Positions 1 through 6,219 of a DNA stretch of 7,991 nt are shown piece by piece; position 1 is the stretch's first letter, and each line of letters opens with the position of its first letter. The stretch lies in contig JAENJB010000042.1 of assembly GCA_016844565.1 (NCBI GenBank), positions 1 to 7,991 on the forward strand. The letters run 5' to 3'. The notes under the pieces were generated by a model. It searched no databases. It was not told the origin of the DNA and saw only the letters and a program-made list of their open reading frames with translations. Source of the stretch: Dehalococcoidia bacterium. GTDB taxonomy: Bacteria; Chloroflexota; Dehalococcoidia; JAENJB01. A program made the translations under genes and the position numbers.

Positions 1-45
1 AGGTTTACAGTGCACAGTTCCGCAGTTCGGGATGCGGTTATGCAC

Positions 46-73
46 TTTATCACTTCGCGGATTTCACTGTCAA
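46..73 (-). promoter_or_regulatory. Possible leftward sigma70-type promoter
   Basis: Read on the - strand, a perfect TTGACA (68-73) is followed after 16 nt by GATAAA (46-51), a 4/6 match to TATAAT. It would drive transcription off the left edge, back to back with the rightward promoter at 135-163. A divergently transcribed neighbour, perhaps a regulator, would explain it, but no such gene is visible. The weak -10 box makes a chance match possible. Confidence 0.3.
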
Positions 74-134
74 TACCCAAGCGGCGAGCTCGCGCTACGC
101 CCGCGCTCGGAACTGGACTCACGAGTGACGAGCC

Positions 135-163
135 TTGACAGCCTTGTGACTTAAAGACATAAT
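135..163 (+). promoter_or_regulatory. Sigma70-type promoter for the flavoprotein gene
   Basis: TTGACA (135-140) matches the -35 consensus at 6/6. It is followed by a 17-nt spacer and CATAAT (158-163), a 5/6 match to the -10 box. This is the best promoter match I found in the window and it points at the gene starting at 316. Transcription would start near 170, leaving a leader of roughly 145 nt. The call rests on consensus matching only. Confidence 0.6.
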
Positions 164-300
164 TGGCCCGAAGCTACACGGGGTTCCAAGCGTGAGCAGG
201 AAGGGTATTTTCGTCCCGGGGCAAGCTCGGGTCCCAAGTCTCTGGCGAGTGCAGGAGGACTTCCCTTCAACCACTGCCGCGCTTACTCATGGAGTAGATA

Positions 301-309
301 GAAAGGAGG
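301..309 (+). promoter_or_regulatory. Ribosome binding site that fixes the TTG start at 316
   Basis: GAAAGGAGG lies directly upstream, with its GGAGG core (305-309) 6 nt from a TTG codon. The next in-frame ATG is codon 15, which would delete conserved N-terminal residues, so TTG is the likely true start. Confidence 0.8.
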
Positions 310-315
310 CGTCTA

Positions 316-2271
316 TTGAAGTTCGAGTATCTCTTTCGCCCGGGCAAGATCGGACGGATGGAACTGAAGAACAGGATAATCAAATCCCCATTGAGCCTTT
401 CTTTCGCCACCTACCAGGGAGATGTGACCCAGAAGATTATCTCCCACTATCGAGAGATTGCCAGGGGTGGAGCGGGGTTGGTGACCGTCGAGGTGACCTA
501 TGTTACCGAGAGGGGAGCGCAGGTCTCGGCCTGCCACATGGGCCTCTATGATGACGAGTTCATCATGGGACATGCGTTCCTGGCGGAGGCCATCCACGCT
601 CAGGGAGCCAGGGCCGGCATCCAGCTCGGCCATGCCGGTAGGCAGAAGATACTGCTCACCAAGCCTCCCATTGTCGCGCCTTCTCGAGTTCCGTACGAGC
701 CATCGCTGGCCGCCGGCGGTCCCATTCCCCAGGAGCTGACCACCGAGGAGGTGCGCGCTCTGACCAGGGACTTCGCTGCTGCCGCCCGGAGGGCCAGGAC
801 GGCGGGCTACGACATGATAGAGCTTCACGGAGCGGCAGGCTATCTCATTACCCAGTTCATATCTCGGGTGACGAACAAGAGGACCGACATGTACGGCGGC
901 AGCCTCAGGAGCCGCATGCGCTTCCCTCTGGAAACAGTCACTGCTGTCCGGGACGCCATTGGCCCCGAAATGCCCCTGAGCGTCCAGATCTGCGCCACGG
1001 ACTACGAGGAGGGGGGCATAGATCTGGAAGAGTCAATTGAGTTCTGCAAAGAGATGGAGAAGGCGGGCGTGGATGTTATCCATGTCTCTGGAGGCACTCA
1101 TGCTTCCATGACGAGGGTTATCCCTACGATGTACCAGCCGTATGGTTTGCACCTAGATGCCGCTGCGGCCGTGAAGAAGGCTGTGAAGGTGCCCGTCATC
1201 GGCCACGGTAGCATTCCTAATCCCCAGTATGCAGAGGAGATCCTGAGAACGGGGAAGGCTGACTTCATTTCCTTCGGGCGCCCTCTTCTGACCGATCCCT
1301 ACATGCCCCGCAAGGCCCAGGAAGGAAGGCTGGAGGACATCCGACCGTGCATACGGTGCCTGGATGGCTGCCTCACGAGGGGTATCGGCACCCGGTGCAG
1401 CGTCAACCCGGCTCAAGGCCTGGAGGATGAGTACGGCGACGATGTTTATCGGAGAGAAGCTCAGTTGAATGCGAGTAAGCGCAAGGTGGCCGTTATTGGC
1501 GGCGGCGCTGCGGGCATGGAAGCAGCACGTGTGGCCGCGCTCAGGGGACATTCGGTCACCCTGTATGAGAAGAGGGCTTTGGGCGGTGTGTTCTTCGAGG
1601 ACAACGTGCCCGACTTCAAGAAAGACCTACGTGCTTTCATCCGCTACCTTATTGCCCAGATGGGTAAGCTCGGCGTGAAGGTGGTCAAGCGCGAGGTGAC
1701 GAGGGAGATGATTGAAAAGGGAGGTTTTGACGCGGTCGTAGTGGCTACGGGCGCGCATCTCATTACGCCTCCGGTGCCCGGGGTGGACAAGCCGTTGGTT
1801 ACCGACATCTTCGATGTGTATCACGGGAAGGGTAAGGGAGTAGGAGAGAGGGTGGTGGTCATCGGAGACGGCATGAATGGGTGCGAGGTTGCTCTCTACC
1901 TCGCTCAACTGGGGAGGAAGGTGACCGTCACGGGCTTCCGAGGTTCCATGGCCGATGTCGCCTCCGAGGGCGGCCGTTTCCTCCGCCCGGTGCTCTTGAA
2001 CTTGCTGAAGAATCTGGGGGTGTCCATCAGGATCGGTCTCGTCCTCATCGAGATAACCGACCGGAGCACCGTCTTTGTTGACCGGGTAGCCAGGAAACAC
2101 ACCTTTGAAGCCGATACGGTCGTCCTGGCCACCGGTCTCGCTGCGGACCGGAAGCTAGCCGAGGAACTTGAGAAAGGGGCCATCCCGGTATACAGGGCAG
2201 GGGATTGCGTGGAGCCACGCCGTATGTACGAAGCGGTACACTCCGGCCATATCGCGGGAAGAAGAGTATGA
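316..2271 (+). CDS. 2,4-dienoyl-CoA reductase / Old Yellow Enzyme-type FMN, 4Fe-4S, FAD oxidoreductase
   Basis: This is a 651-aa cytoplasmic flavoprotein of the FadH / NADH:flavin oxidoreductase family, which transfers hydride from NAD(P)H through FAD and a 4Fe-4S cluster to FMN to reduce a conjugated C=C bond. Residues 1-340 form the Old Yellow Enzyme TIM barrel. Tyr176 (in HGAAGYLI) and His262 (in SGGTH) correspond to the catalytic Tyr and His of E. coli FadH. GHGSIPNP (296-303) and SFGRPLLTDP (319-328) belong to the FMN-binding end. Cys345, 348, 352 and 361 form the CxxCxxxC...C cluster motif, with a last gap of 8 residues, shorter than in E. coli FadH. GGGAAG (395-400) marks the FAD Rossmann fold and GDGMNGCE (517-524) the NAD(P) fold. 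The C-terminal AGDC (628-631) completes the flavin site. Length and domain order are normal. The gene is monocistronic in the window and converges on the - strand cluster. The substrate is unknown: enoyl-CoA, cyclic enone, or another member-specific substrate (trimethylamine dehydrogenase and enoate reductase share this architecture). Confidence 0.92.
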   Translation: MKFEYLFRPGKIGRMELKNRIIKSPLSLSFATYQGDVTQKIISHYREIARGGAGLVTVEVTYVTERGAQVSACHMGLYDDEFIMGHAFLAEAIHAQGARAGIQLGHAGRQKILLTKPPIVAPSRVPYEPSLAAGGPIPQELTTEEVRALTRDFAAAARRARTAGYDMIELHGAAGYLITQFISRVTNKRTDMYGGSLRSRMRFPLETVTAVRDAIGPEMPLSVQICATDYEEGGIDLEESIEFCKEMEKAGVDVIHVSGGTHASMTRVIPTMYQPYGLHLDAAAAVKKAVKVPVIGHGSIPNPQYAEEILRTGKADFISFGRPLLTDPYMPRKAQEGRLEDIRPCIRCLDGCLTRGIGTRCSVNPAQGLEDEYGDDVYRREAQLNASKRKVAVIGGGAAGMEAARVAALRGHSVTLYEKRALGGVFFEDNVPDFKKDLRAFIRYLIAQMGKLGVKVVKREVTREMIEKGGFDAVVVATGAHLITPPVPGVDKPLVTDIFDVYHGKGKGVGERVVVIGDGMNGCEVALYLAQLGRKVTVTGFRGSMADVASEGGRFLRPVLLNLLKNLGVSIRIGLVLIEITDRSTVFVDRVARKHTFEADTVVLATGLAADRKLAEELEKGAIPVYRAGDCVEPRRMYEAVHSGHIAGRRV

Positions 2272-2291
2272 GTGAAGTGATAATGTCGCTA

Positions 2292-2325
2292 ACAGGGAAG
2301 CCCGTCCATGGACGGGCTTCCCTGT
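2292..2325. terminator. Perfect 34-bp palindrome between convergent genes, probable bidirectional terminator
   Basis: Two 15-nt arms (ACAGGGAAGCCCGTC and its exact complement) flank a central CATG that is itself palindromic, so all 34 bp are self-complementary. It begins 20 nt after the stop of the + strand flavoprotein gene and ends 9 nt before the stop of the - strand binding-protein gene. That is where a shared terminator is expected. Neither side has a T tract, so classic intrinsic termination is not certain; it may act as an mRNA 3'-end stabiliser or a protein-binding site. Confidence 0.7.
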
Positions 2326-2334
2326 CTCAGCAAG

Positions 2335-3459
2335 CTACCGCGCCCCAAAAATCTTGATGGCGAAGTCCCGGCTTTTCGTCTGGATGACGGGGTCTATGTT
2401 GTTGGGAGGTTCCAGCAAGGTATAAGTCCCGAGGTTGAGTTCCGGAGTCCTGAGCCAAGTCTCGGTGACGTCGCTCCTAACGCTGTAATTGTCCGTGGCC
2501 CTGCTTATGGCTGCCTGTCCTTCCTTACTCATCATCCAGTTGAGGAACACCAGCGCCGCATTGGGATGAGGGGCGCTCTTAAGGACGTTCACAGCATTAA
2601 CGGCATAGGAGGTGCCTTCCTGTAGGTGGACGATTTGAACGGGCGCGCCGGCTCTTATAGCAGTCACCGTGCGCGAGAAGGGTGGGAAAATAGCCAGTGA
2701 CTTCTCACCGAGGACTACTGAGCTGACCGCCAGTTCAACCCCTGGGTACAGGATTATGCGCTGGGCCGCCATCTTCTTCCAGAAATCCTCACCGAGCACC
2801 ATGAAGGCCCCCAGACCGGAGGTCCCGGGGCCTGGTCCCGCCCGTGCCTCAGACATCACCATCCTGTCTCTCCATTTGGGGTCCAGCAAGTCGTTCCACG
2901 ACCGAATCTCGCCCTTCCTTACCAGGTCGGTATTGATGATGACGGAAGGGGTAATGCTTGTGCCAAAGCTGAAGATGACTTTAGTGGGCTCGAACTTGCT
3001 CGGGTGTATCCGCCAAACATCTTTCTCTTGAACCGATGGAAGCGCAACGTTGACTGTCTCCGTGTAGCCAGATTCCATAAGGCTCACAAGGCTGGGATAG
3101 CCGGAGACAAACACGTCACCGACATAAACTTTCGTGCGCTGGTCGGTCGCTACTCTCGCCATAATGTCTGCGGAGGCTCCTGCGATGATCTCCGCCTTGA
3201 TTCCGTATTGGTTCAGGCCGGTCTTGAACGCCTCCCCCAGGCCGACTCCGAGCACGTTGTAGATCGTTATCGTGCCTTCCTTCTTGGCGGCTTCCAGGAC
3301 TTTGGCCCATTCGCCGATCAGGGGCGCGGGCGCTGGCGTTGTCTGGGGGGTGGGGATGGGCGGCGTGGTTGGCGCAGGCGCAGCCTTGGGAGCACAGGCC
3401 CCGAGAGTGAGTACCAGAACAACTAATAGCAAGACCCCAATAACCCGTCTACTTGGCAT
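2335..3459 (-). CDS. ABC transporter extracellular substrate-binding lipoprotein (Fe3+/family 1-type fold)
   Basis: This is a 374-aa solute-binding protein. Residues 1-21 are a lipoprotein signal: MPSRR, a Leu/Val-rich core, then LGAC with Cys22 as the lipidated residue. A Pro/Ala/Thr-rich tether (about 23-47) leads to the binding domain. ITIYNVLG (64-71) and the following KAEIIAGASADIMARVATDQ stretch (89-107) resemble the N-lobe of Fe3+-type (FbpA/AfuA-like) binding proteins. WNDLLDPKWRDRM (188-200) is the characteristic family motif, and AALVFLNWMMSKEGQ (301-315) is the usual C-terminal helix. I see no clear adjacent Tyr-Tyr iron ligand pair, so iron is not implied; many relatives bind organic acids, phosphonates or sugars. 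No permease or ATPase lies nearby. It follows the AOR gene on the same strand after 141 bp with no clear promoter, so read-through from the AOR operon is possible. A GTG at 3504 would add 15 residues, but the ATG at 3459 has the better ribosome binding site and gives a normal signal peptide. Confidence 0.88.
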   Translation of the reverse strand: MPSRRVIGVLLLVVLVLTLGACAPKAAPAPTTPPIPTPQTTPAPAPLIGEWAKVLEAAKKEGTITIYNVLGVGLGEAFKTGLNQYGIKAEIIAGASADIMARVATDQRTKVYVGDVFVSGYPSLVSLMESGYTETVNVALPSVQEKDVWRIHPSKFEPTKVIFSFGTSITPSVIINTDLVRKGEIRSWNDLLDPKWRDRMVMSEARAGPGPGTSGLGAFMVLGEDFWKKMAAQRIILYPGVELAVSSVVLGEKSLAIFPPFSRTVTAIRAGAPVQIVHLQEGTSYAVNAVNVLKSAPHPNAALVFLNWMMSKEGQAAISRATDNYSVRSDVTETWLRTPELNLGTYTLLEPPNNIDPVIQTKSRDFAIKIFGAR

Positions 3460-3467
3460 TTGCAGAT

Positions 3468-3475
3468 CTCCTTCC
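3468..3475 (-). promoter_or_regulatory. Ribosome binding site that fixes the binding-protein start
   Basis: On the - strand GGAAGGAG is followed after 8 nt by the ATG at 3459. This selects the start that puts the charged MPSRR segment directly before the hydrophobic core, instead of the GTG/ATG pair 45 and 42 nt upstream. Confidence 0.75.
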
Positions 3476-3518
3476 AAAGATGAATACCCCTTGTCGGACA
3501 TCACCGCGACTACTACGT

Positions 3519-3541
3519 CATTGGTTCATTCCCCCTGCCAG
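3519..3541 (-). repeat. Stranded near-copy of the AOR translation-start region
   Basis: On the - strand this 23-nt stretch in the AOR/binding-protein gap matches the 22 nt around the AOR start (5506-5527) with one substitution and one inserted A. Both read CTGG, G or C, AGGGGG, A or AA, then TGAACCAATG. Here the ATG is followed by ACG and then TAG, so it opens only a two-codon frame. Flanking sequence on either side does not match. Confidence 0.75.
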
Positions 3542-3600
3542 ACTTACTCCAGCCCGGTGGCCCGCTGGATTGGAGTCAACATCCTCCCCCCACCGGCTCT

Positions 3601-5508
3601 TTACTCCGAGTGGTCTGAAATCTTGAACTCGCCCACGGTATCAAGCAAGCCCAATTCCTTCAGCTTCTCCCTCGTGGGTACCCCGCCTTCGTCCCAGCCC
3701 CGGAATCTGTAGAAATCGTCCAGCATCCCTTGGAATTTGGCTTCACTCATGCCCGTTGTGCCGCGTGGCGTCTCCTTTTCCTCGAAGAATATCCTGGGCA
3801 GGGTGTCGTCCTTTCGGCCCATGCCCGCGCGAAGATTGATCAGCTTCTCCACGTTGCAGATGCGCTCACCAACCTTCATCAGGTCGTCACCGCTCATGTC
3901 GACCCCGGTACACGCCGAGAAGAGTTCGGCGAGTTCATCAGGGTTCAGGCCCTGCCTCAGTTCACCGGTGACATGGCAGCATATTTCCAGCGAGTCCATC
4001 AGGGCCGAGAAGTCCTGGTCCAGTGATAGCAGCACTCCCTTCCCTTCCGCCGAGCGTGGGTCTTTCATCAAGCGGAGTGCCGCCTCCCTGCTGCCCAGCA
4101 CCTTTTGCAGTCGAGGCATTCCGTACGAATTGAGGAGGACCCCCCCGCGGAGATGGTCGGCGCCTCTGCTCGCAGTAGCATAACCTAATGCTGCCACAAG
4201 ATTCTGCCGCGGGCCGAGAAAGAGGGCGCTTACCTCCATGCCCTTGACAGTTCGCAGACAGATCTCCGACCCTTTGATCTGCTTCGATGCCAGGAAGGAA
4301 CCGTCAGCCAATAAGCCGCCGAATCCCTGGCGGTAGGCGATCCTGGGCAACAACTCAATCACCGCGTCAGCATTGCCCCAGCTCAGGTCAAGGTTGTCGG
4401 TGTCCTTCGCCGTAAGGAGACCCCGTTGCCAGCATTCCATGGCAAAAGATACGGTGCCCCCTGTTGCATGCGTGTCCAGACCCAGCATGTCACAGATGGT
4501 GTTGATCTTGAGCAATGCAGCCATGTTATCGATGCCGCACTTGGAGCCAAAGGGGTAGGTGGTGCCGTATTCGTTGCTCTCGCCGTGAGTGGCATAAGGG
4601 CCGTCCTTGACCCGGTAGTAGTGGCTGCATGCGATGGGGCACGCAGAGCAAGCCTTGTTCTTGACCTGATGCTTCGTGGCAAAGGCTTCCCAGGTCAGGT
4701 TTTCCCAGCCTTCAAAGTATCCCTCTTGCAGGTTCCTGGTTGGGAGGGCACAGGTATTGGCATGCAGGCGAATGAGGTGTATCGTTCCCTGTTGTCGGAA
4801 CATCTGCAGAAACGGCGAATCGGTCAGCTTCTCATATGCGTGTTTCGCGGCGGTGAGGAATCCCGTGGGGTTGGCTATCCTGACGGACCCTGTTCCCCGC
4901 ACCGCGACAGCTTTGAGATTCTTGGAGCCCATGACTGCACCGATACCACCTTTGCCGCCTGCCCGGGTACTGTTGCTGAATACCTTGGCCAGGCGGACAA
5001 GATTCTCGCCGGCGGGCCCGATGCAGAGCACACGCGTTTCCGTATCCTCCAGCTCTTTGGCCAGATGGTCATTGGTTTCTTTGGTGGTCTTGCCGCACAG
5101 ATGGCTGGCATCCCTCAATTCAACCTGGTCGTTGCTAATCCACAGATAAACCGGCCTGGGTGAACGGCCGTAGAAGATGATCTGGTCGTAGCCGGCAAAC
5201 TTCAGTTCGGTAGCGAAGTCCCCTCCGCCGTTTCCATCGCCCAGGCCGCCCGTGACGGCGGACTTGGCAGTGACCGTCCACCTGGAGGTACAGGGTGCGG
5301 CAGTGCCGTTAAGTGGCCCGGCGGCTACCATGAAAATGTTGTCGGGGCCCAGGGGGTCAGCGTCAGGTTTCAGCTCATCAAGGAGAGTACGCGAGTTCAG
5401 TCCGCGGCCTCCAAGGTAGTTCAGCCTCAGTTCGTCGGGCAGAGCTTCTTTGACTATCTTGCCTTCAGTCAGGTATACCTTGAGGCGTTGCCCCTTCCAA
5501 CCATGCAT
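3601..5508 (-). CDS. AOR-family tungsten/molybdenum oxidoreductase, catalytic subunit
   Basis: This 635-aa protein belongs to the aldehyde:ferredoxin oxidoreductase family, whose members use a W- or Mo-bis-pterin centre and one 4Fe-4S cluster for low-potential redox (aldehyde/acid, or in BamB dearomatisation of benzoyl-CoA). The N-terminal pterin domain shows LGGRGLNSR (32-40), GPLNGT (64-69) and RAGGKGGIGAVMGSKNLKA (182-200). The cluster motif CSACPIAC supplies Cys287, 290 and 294, with Cys510 the expected fourth ligand. DMLGLD (340-345) matches the first DxxGLD pterin motif. The second, DSLEIC (505-510), has Glu where Gly is usual. GYATASRGADHLRG (442-455) and the C-terminal RGWDEGGVP (603-611) are family features. 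Length lies between P. furiosus AOR (605 aa) and BamB (about 650 aa). The start is 4 nt after the ferredoxin stop, so the two are translationally coupled and likely form one complex, as in AorAB of Aromatoleum or BamBC. No FAD subunit (AorC) is next to it. The substrate cannot be read from sequence. Confidence 0.93.
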   Translation of the reverse strand: MHGWKGQRLKVYLTEGKIVKEALPDELRLNYLGGRGLNSRTLLDELKPDADPLGPDNIFMVAAGPLNGTAAPCTSRWTVTAKSAVTGGLGDGNGGGDFATELKFAGYDQIIFYGRSPRPVYLWISNDQVELRDASHLCGKTTKETNDHLAKELEDTETRVLCIGPAGENLVRLAKVFSNSTRAGGKGGIGAVMGSKNLKAVAVRGTGSVRIANPTGFLTAAKHAYEKLTDSPFLQMFRQQGTIHLIRLHANTCALPTRNLQEGYFEGWENLTWEAFATKHQVKNKACSACPIACSHYYRVKDGPYATHGESNEYGTTYPFGSKCGIDNMAALLKINTICDMLGLDTHATGGTVSFAMECWQRGLLTAKDTDNLDLSWGNADAVIELLPRIAYRQGFGGLLADGSFLASKQIKGSEICLRTVKGMEVSALFLGPRQNLVAALGYATASRGADHLRGGVLLNSYGMPRLQKVLGSREAALRLMKDPRSAEGKGVLLSLDQDFSALMDSLEICCHVTGELRQGLNPDELAELFSACTGVDMSGDDLMKVGERICNVEKLINLRAGMGRKDDTLPRIFFEEKETPRGTTGMSEAKFQGMLDDFYRFRGWDEGGVPTREKLKELGLLDTVGEFKISDHSE

Positions 5509-5527
5509 TGGTTCATCCCCCTCCCAG
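5506..5527 (-). repeat. AOR ribosome binding site and start, copy 1 of a 22/23-nt near-repeat
   Basis: On the - strand GGGAGGGGG within the last codons of the ferredoxin gene serves as ribosome binding site, followed by the ferredoxin TGA, ACCA and the AOR ATG. The same sequence with one substitution and one inserted base recurs at 3519-3541. A second, out-of-frame ATG lies at 5502-5504; the frame and N-terminal homology support 5508 as the start. Confidence 0.75.
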
Positions 5528-6028
5528 GTTGCTGGTGGCGCGATTTCCCGGCTTGCCCGCGCCCTGCATCTGCTGTAATAGTTGGGAAGTCTCGTCCCTC
5601 AGTGATTTCCTGGCCGGAGCACCCGGGTCAAGGTCCTTCAGGACAAGAGCGCCGCTGAAGCACACTTTGACACACTCGGGGTCACCGCCACACAAATCGC
5701 ACTTCAGGACAGTGGCTCTATCTTTGTCTAGAATGCTGAGCGGACAGGCAACTATGCAATCGCCGCAGCCGATGCATAATCTGGTGTCAACTCTGACTAC
5801 CCCAGTCGCCGAATCCCGGTTGAGTGCGCCGTAAAGACAACTCTCAATACAGCAAGGGTCCGCACAGTGCAGGCAAACGGATATCAGATTGTTGCCGAAT
5901 TCCTCGTCCCTGAAGACCCTGATCCTGGACCTGGCTGTGCTGCATTCGCCTTCGTGGACCAGGGAGCAAGCCATCTCACACAATCGACAACCGGTGCAGT
6001 TGCCGGCCTGCACTTCTATTAGCTGCAA
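5513..6028 (-). CDS. Four-cluster ferredoxin, electron-transfer subunit of the AOR-family enzyme
   Basis: This 171-aa protein of the HycB/CooF/DmsB-like polyferredoxin family would shuttle electrons between the pterin enzyme and an acceptor. Sixteen cysteines in four groups can ligate four 4Fe-4S clusters: Cys11/14/17/21, Cys52/55/60/64, Cys85/88/91/95 and Cys110/113/119/123. Cys29 and Cys59 are extra. There is no signal peptide, so it is cytoplasmic. After the last ligand the protein continues for about 48 residues in a polar, Gln- and Gly-rich tail (LLQQMQGAGK and on to GGG at the end) with no cysteine. The start is a TTG at 6026-6028 preceded by GGGAGAGG; an in-frame TAG lies 30 nt upstream and there is no ATG or GTG between. 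It resembles AorA of AorABC and BamC of BamBC, fitting the AOR gene 4 nt downstream. Confidence 0.92.
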   Translation of the reverse strand: MQLIEVQAGNCTGCRLCEMACSLVHEGECSTARSRIRVFRDEEFGNNLISVCLHCADPCCIESCLYGALNRDSATGVVRVDTRLCIGCGDCIVACPLSILDKDRATVLKCDLCGGDPECVKVCFSGALVLKDLDPGAPARKSLRDETSQLLQQMQGAGKPGNRATSNLGGG

Positions 6029-6141
6029 TGTTCCTCTCCCAACACCGATGAATGTCTATCTAATTTGGACACGGGGCTCTTTCTTCCCGATAGCGGGGTC
6101 AGACCACGCCGTACAGCCACCTTAGCTTCTGAATACGTTCC

Positions 6142-6171
6142 ATTCTATAACGCACGGTGGTGGTCGGTCAA
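6142..6171 (-). promoter_or_regulatory. Candidate promoter for the ferredoxin-AOR operon
   Basis: On the - strand TTGACC (6166-6171, 5/6) is followed after 18 nt by TAGAAT (6142-6147, 5/6). The overlapping TATAGA (6144-6149) gives an alternative 16-nt spacing. It lies in the 191-bp gap after the molybdenum hydroxylase gene and would start a transcript near 6135, with about 107 nt of leader before the ferredoxin TTG. I see no T-tract terminator between the two genes, so read-through is also possible. Confidence 0.45.
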
Positions 6172-6219
6172 ACGGTGCGCGGTCGTGGGGTGGGAGACCT
6201 CTGCAAGCCCGCGTGGCGG

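Larger units (their letters stand above)
1..315. other. Gene-free upstream region with two outward-facing promoter candidates
   Basis: No convincing coding sequence is seen here on either strand. The region holds a strong rightward promoter candidate (135-163), a weaker leftward one (46-73), and a small inverted repeat CCGCA/TGCGG (20-24 and 33-37, 8-nt loop). The repeat lies between two copies of TGCAC (11-15 and 41-45). The arrangement looks like a divergent control region whose leftward gene would lie outside the window. From the predicted rightward start near 170 to the start codon at 316 there is an untranslated leader of about 145 nt. I see no riboswitch or T-box signature in it and no clear terminator hairpin with a T tract. 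Confidence 0.5.

Noticed and set aside
192..551. 119-codon open frame on the + strand starting in the leader
   Set aside because: It overlaps the flavoprotein gene out of frame for most of its length, and its translation resembles no protein family I know.
313..828. 171-codon open frame on the - strand
   Set aside because: It is antisense to the N-terminal barrel of the flavoprotein gene, which is strongly supported by homology motifs.
3549..3568. CCAGC/GCTGG hairpin downstream of the AOR gene
   Set aside because: It has only a 5-6 bp stem with a 10-nt loop and no T tract, so it is not a supportable terminator.
3574..3579. TTGACT on the - strand as a -35 box for the binding-protein gene
   Set aside because: No acceptable -10 box occurs 16-18 nt downstream.
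4426..5163. 245-codon open frame on the + strand
   Set aside because: It is antisense to the AOR gene, whose cysteine and pterin motifs lie in the - strand frame, and it has no recognisable domain or supporting context.
6029..6219. Short inverted repeats in the gap between the hydroxylase and ferredoxin genes (for example CCCG-CTAT-CGGG)
   Set aside because: Stems are only 4 bp and not followed by T tracts; they fit chance in GC-rich sequence.
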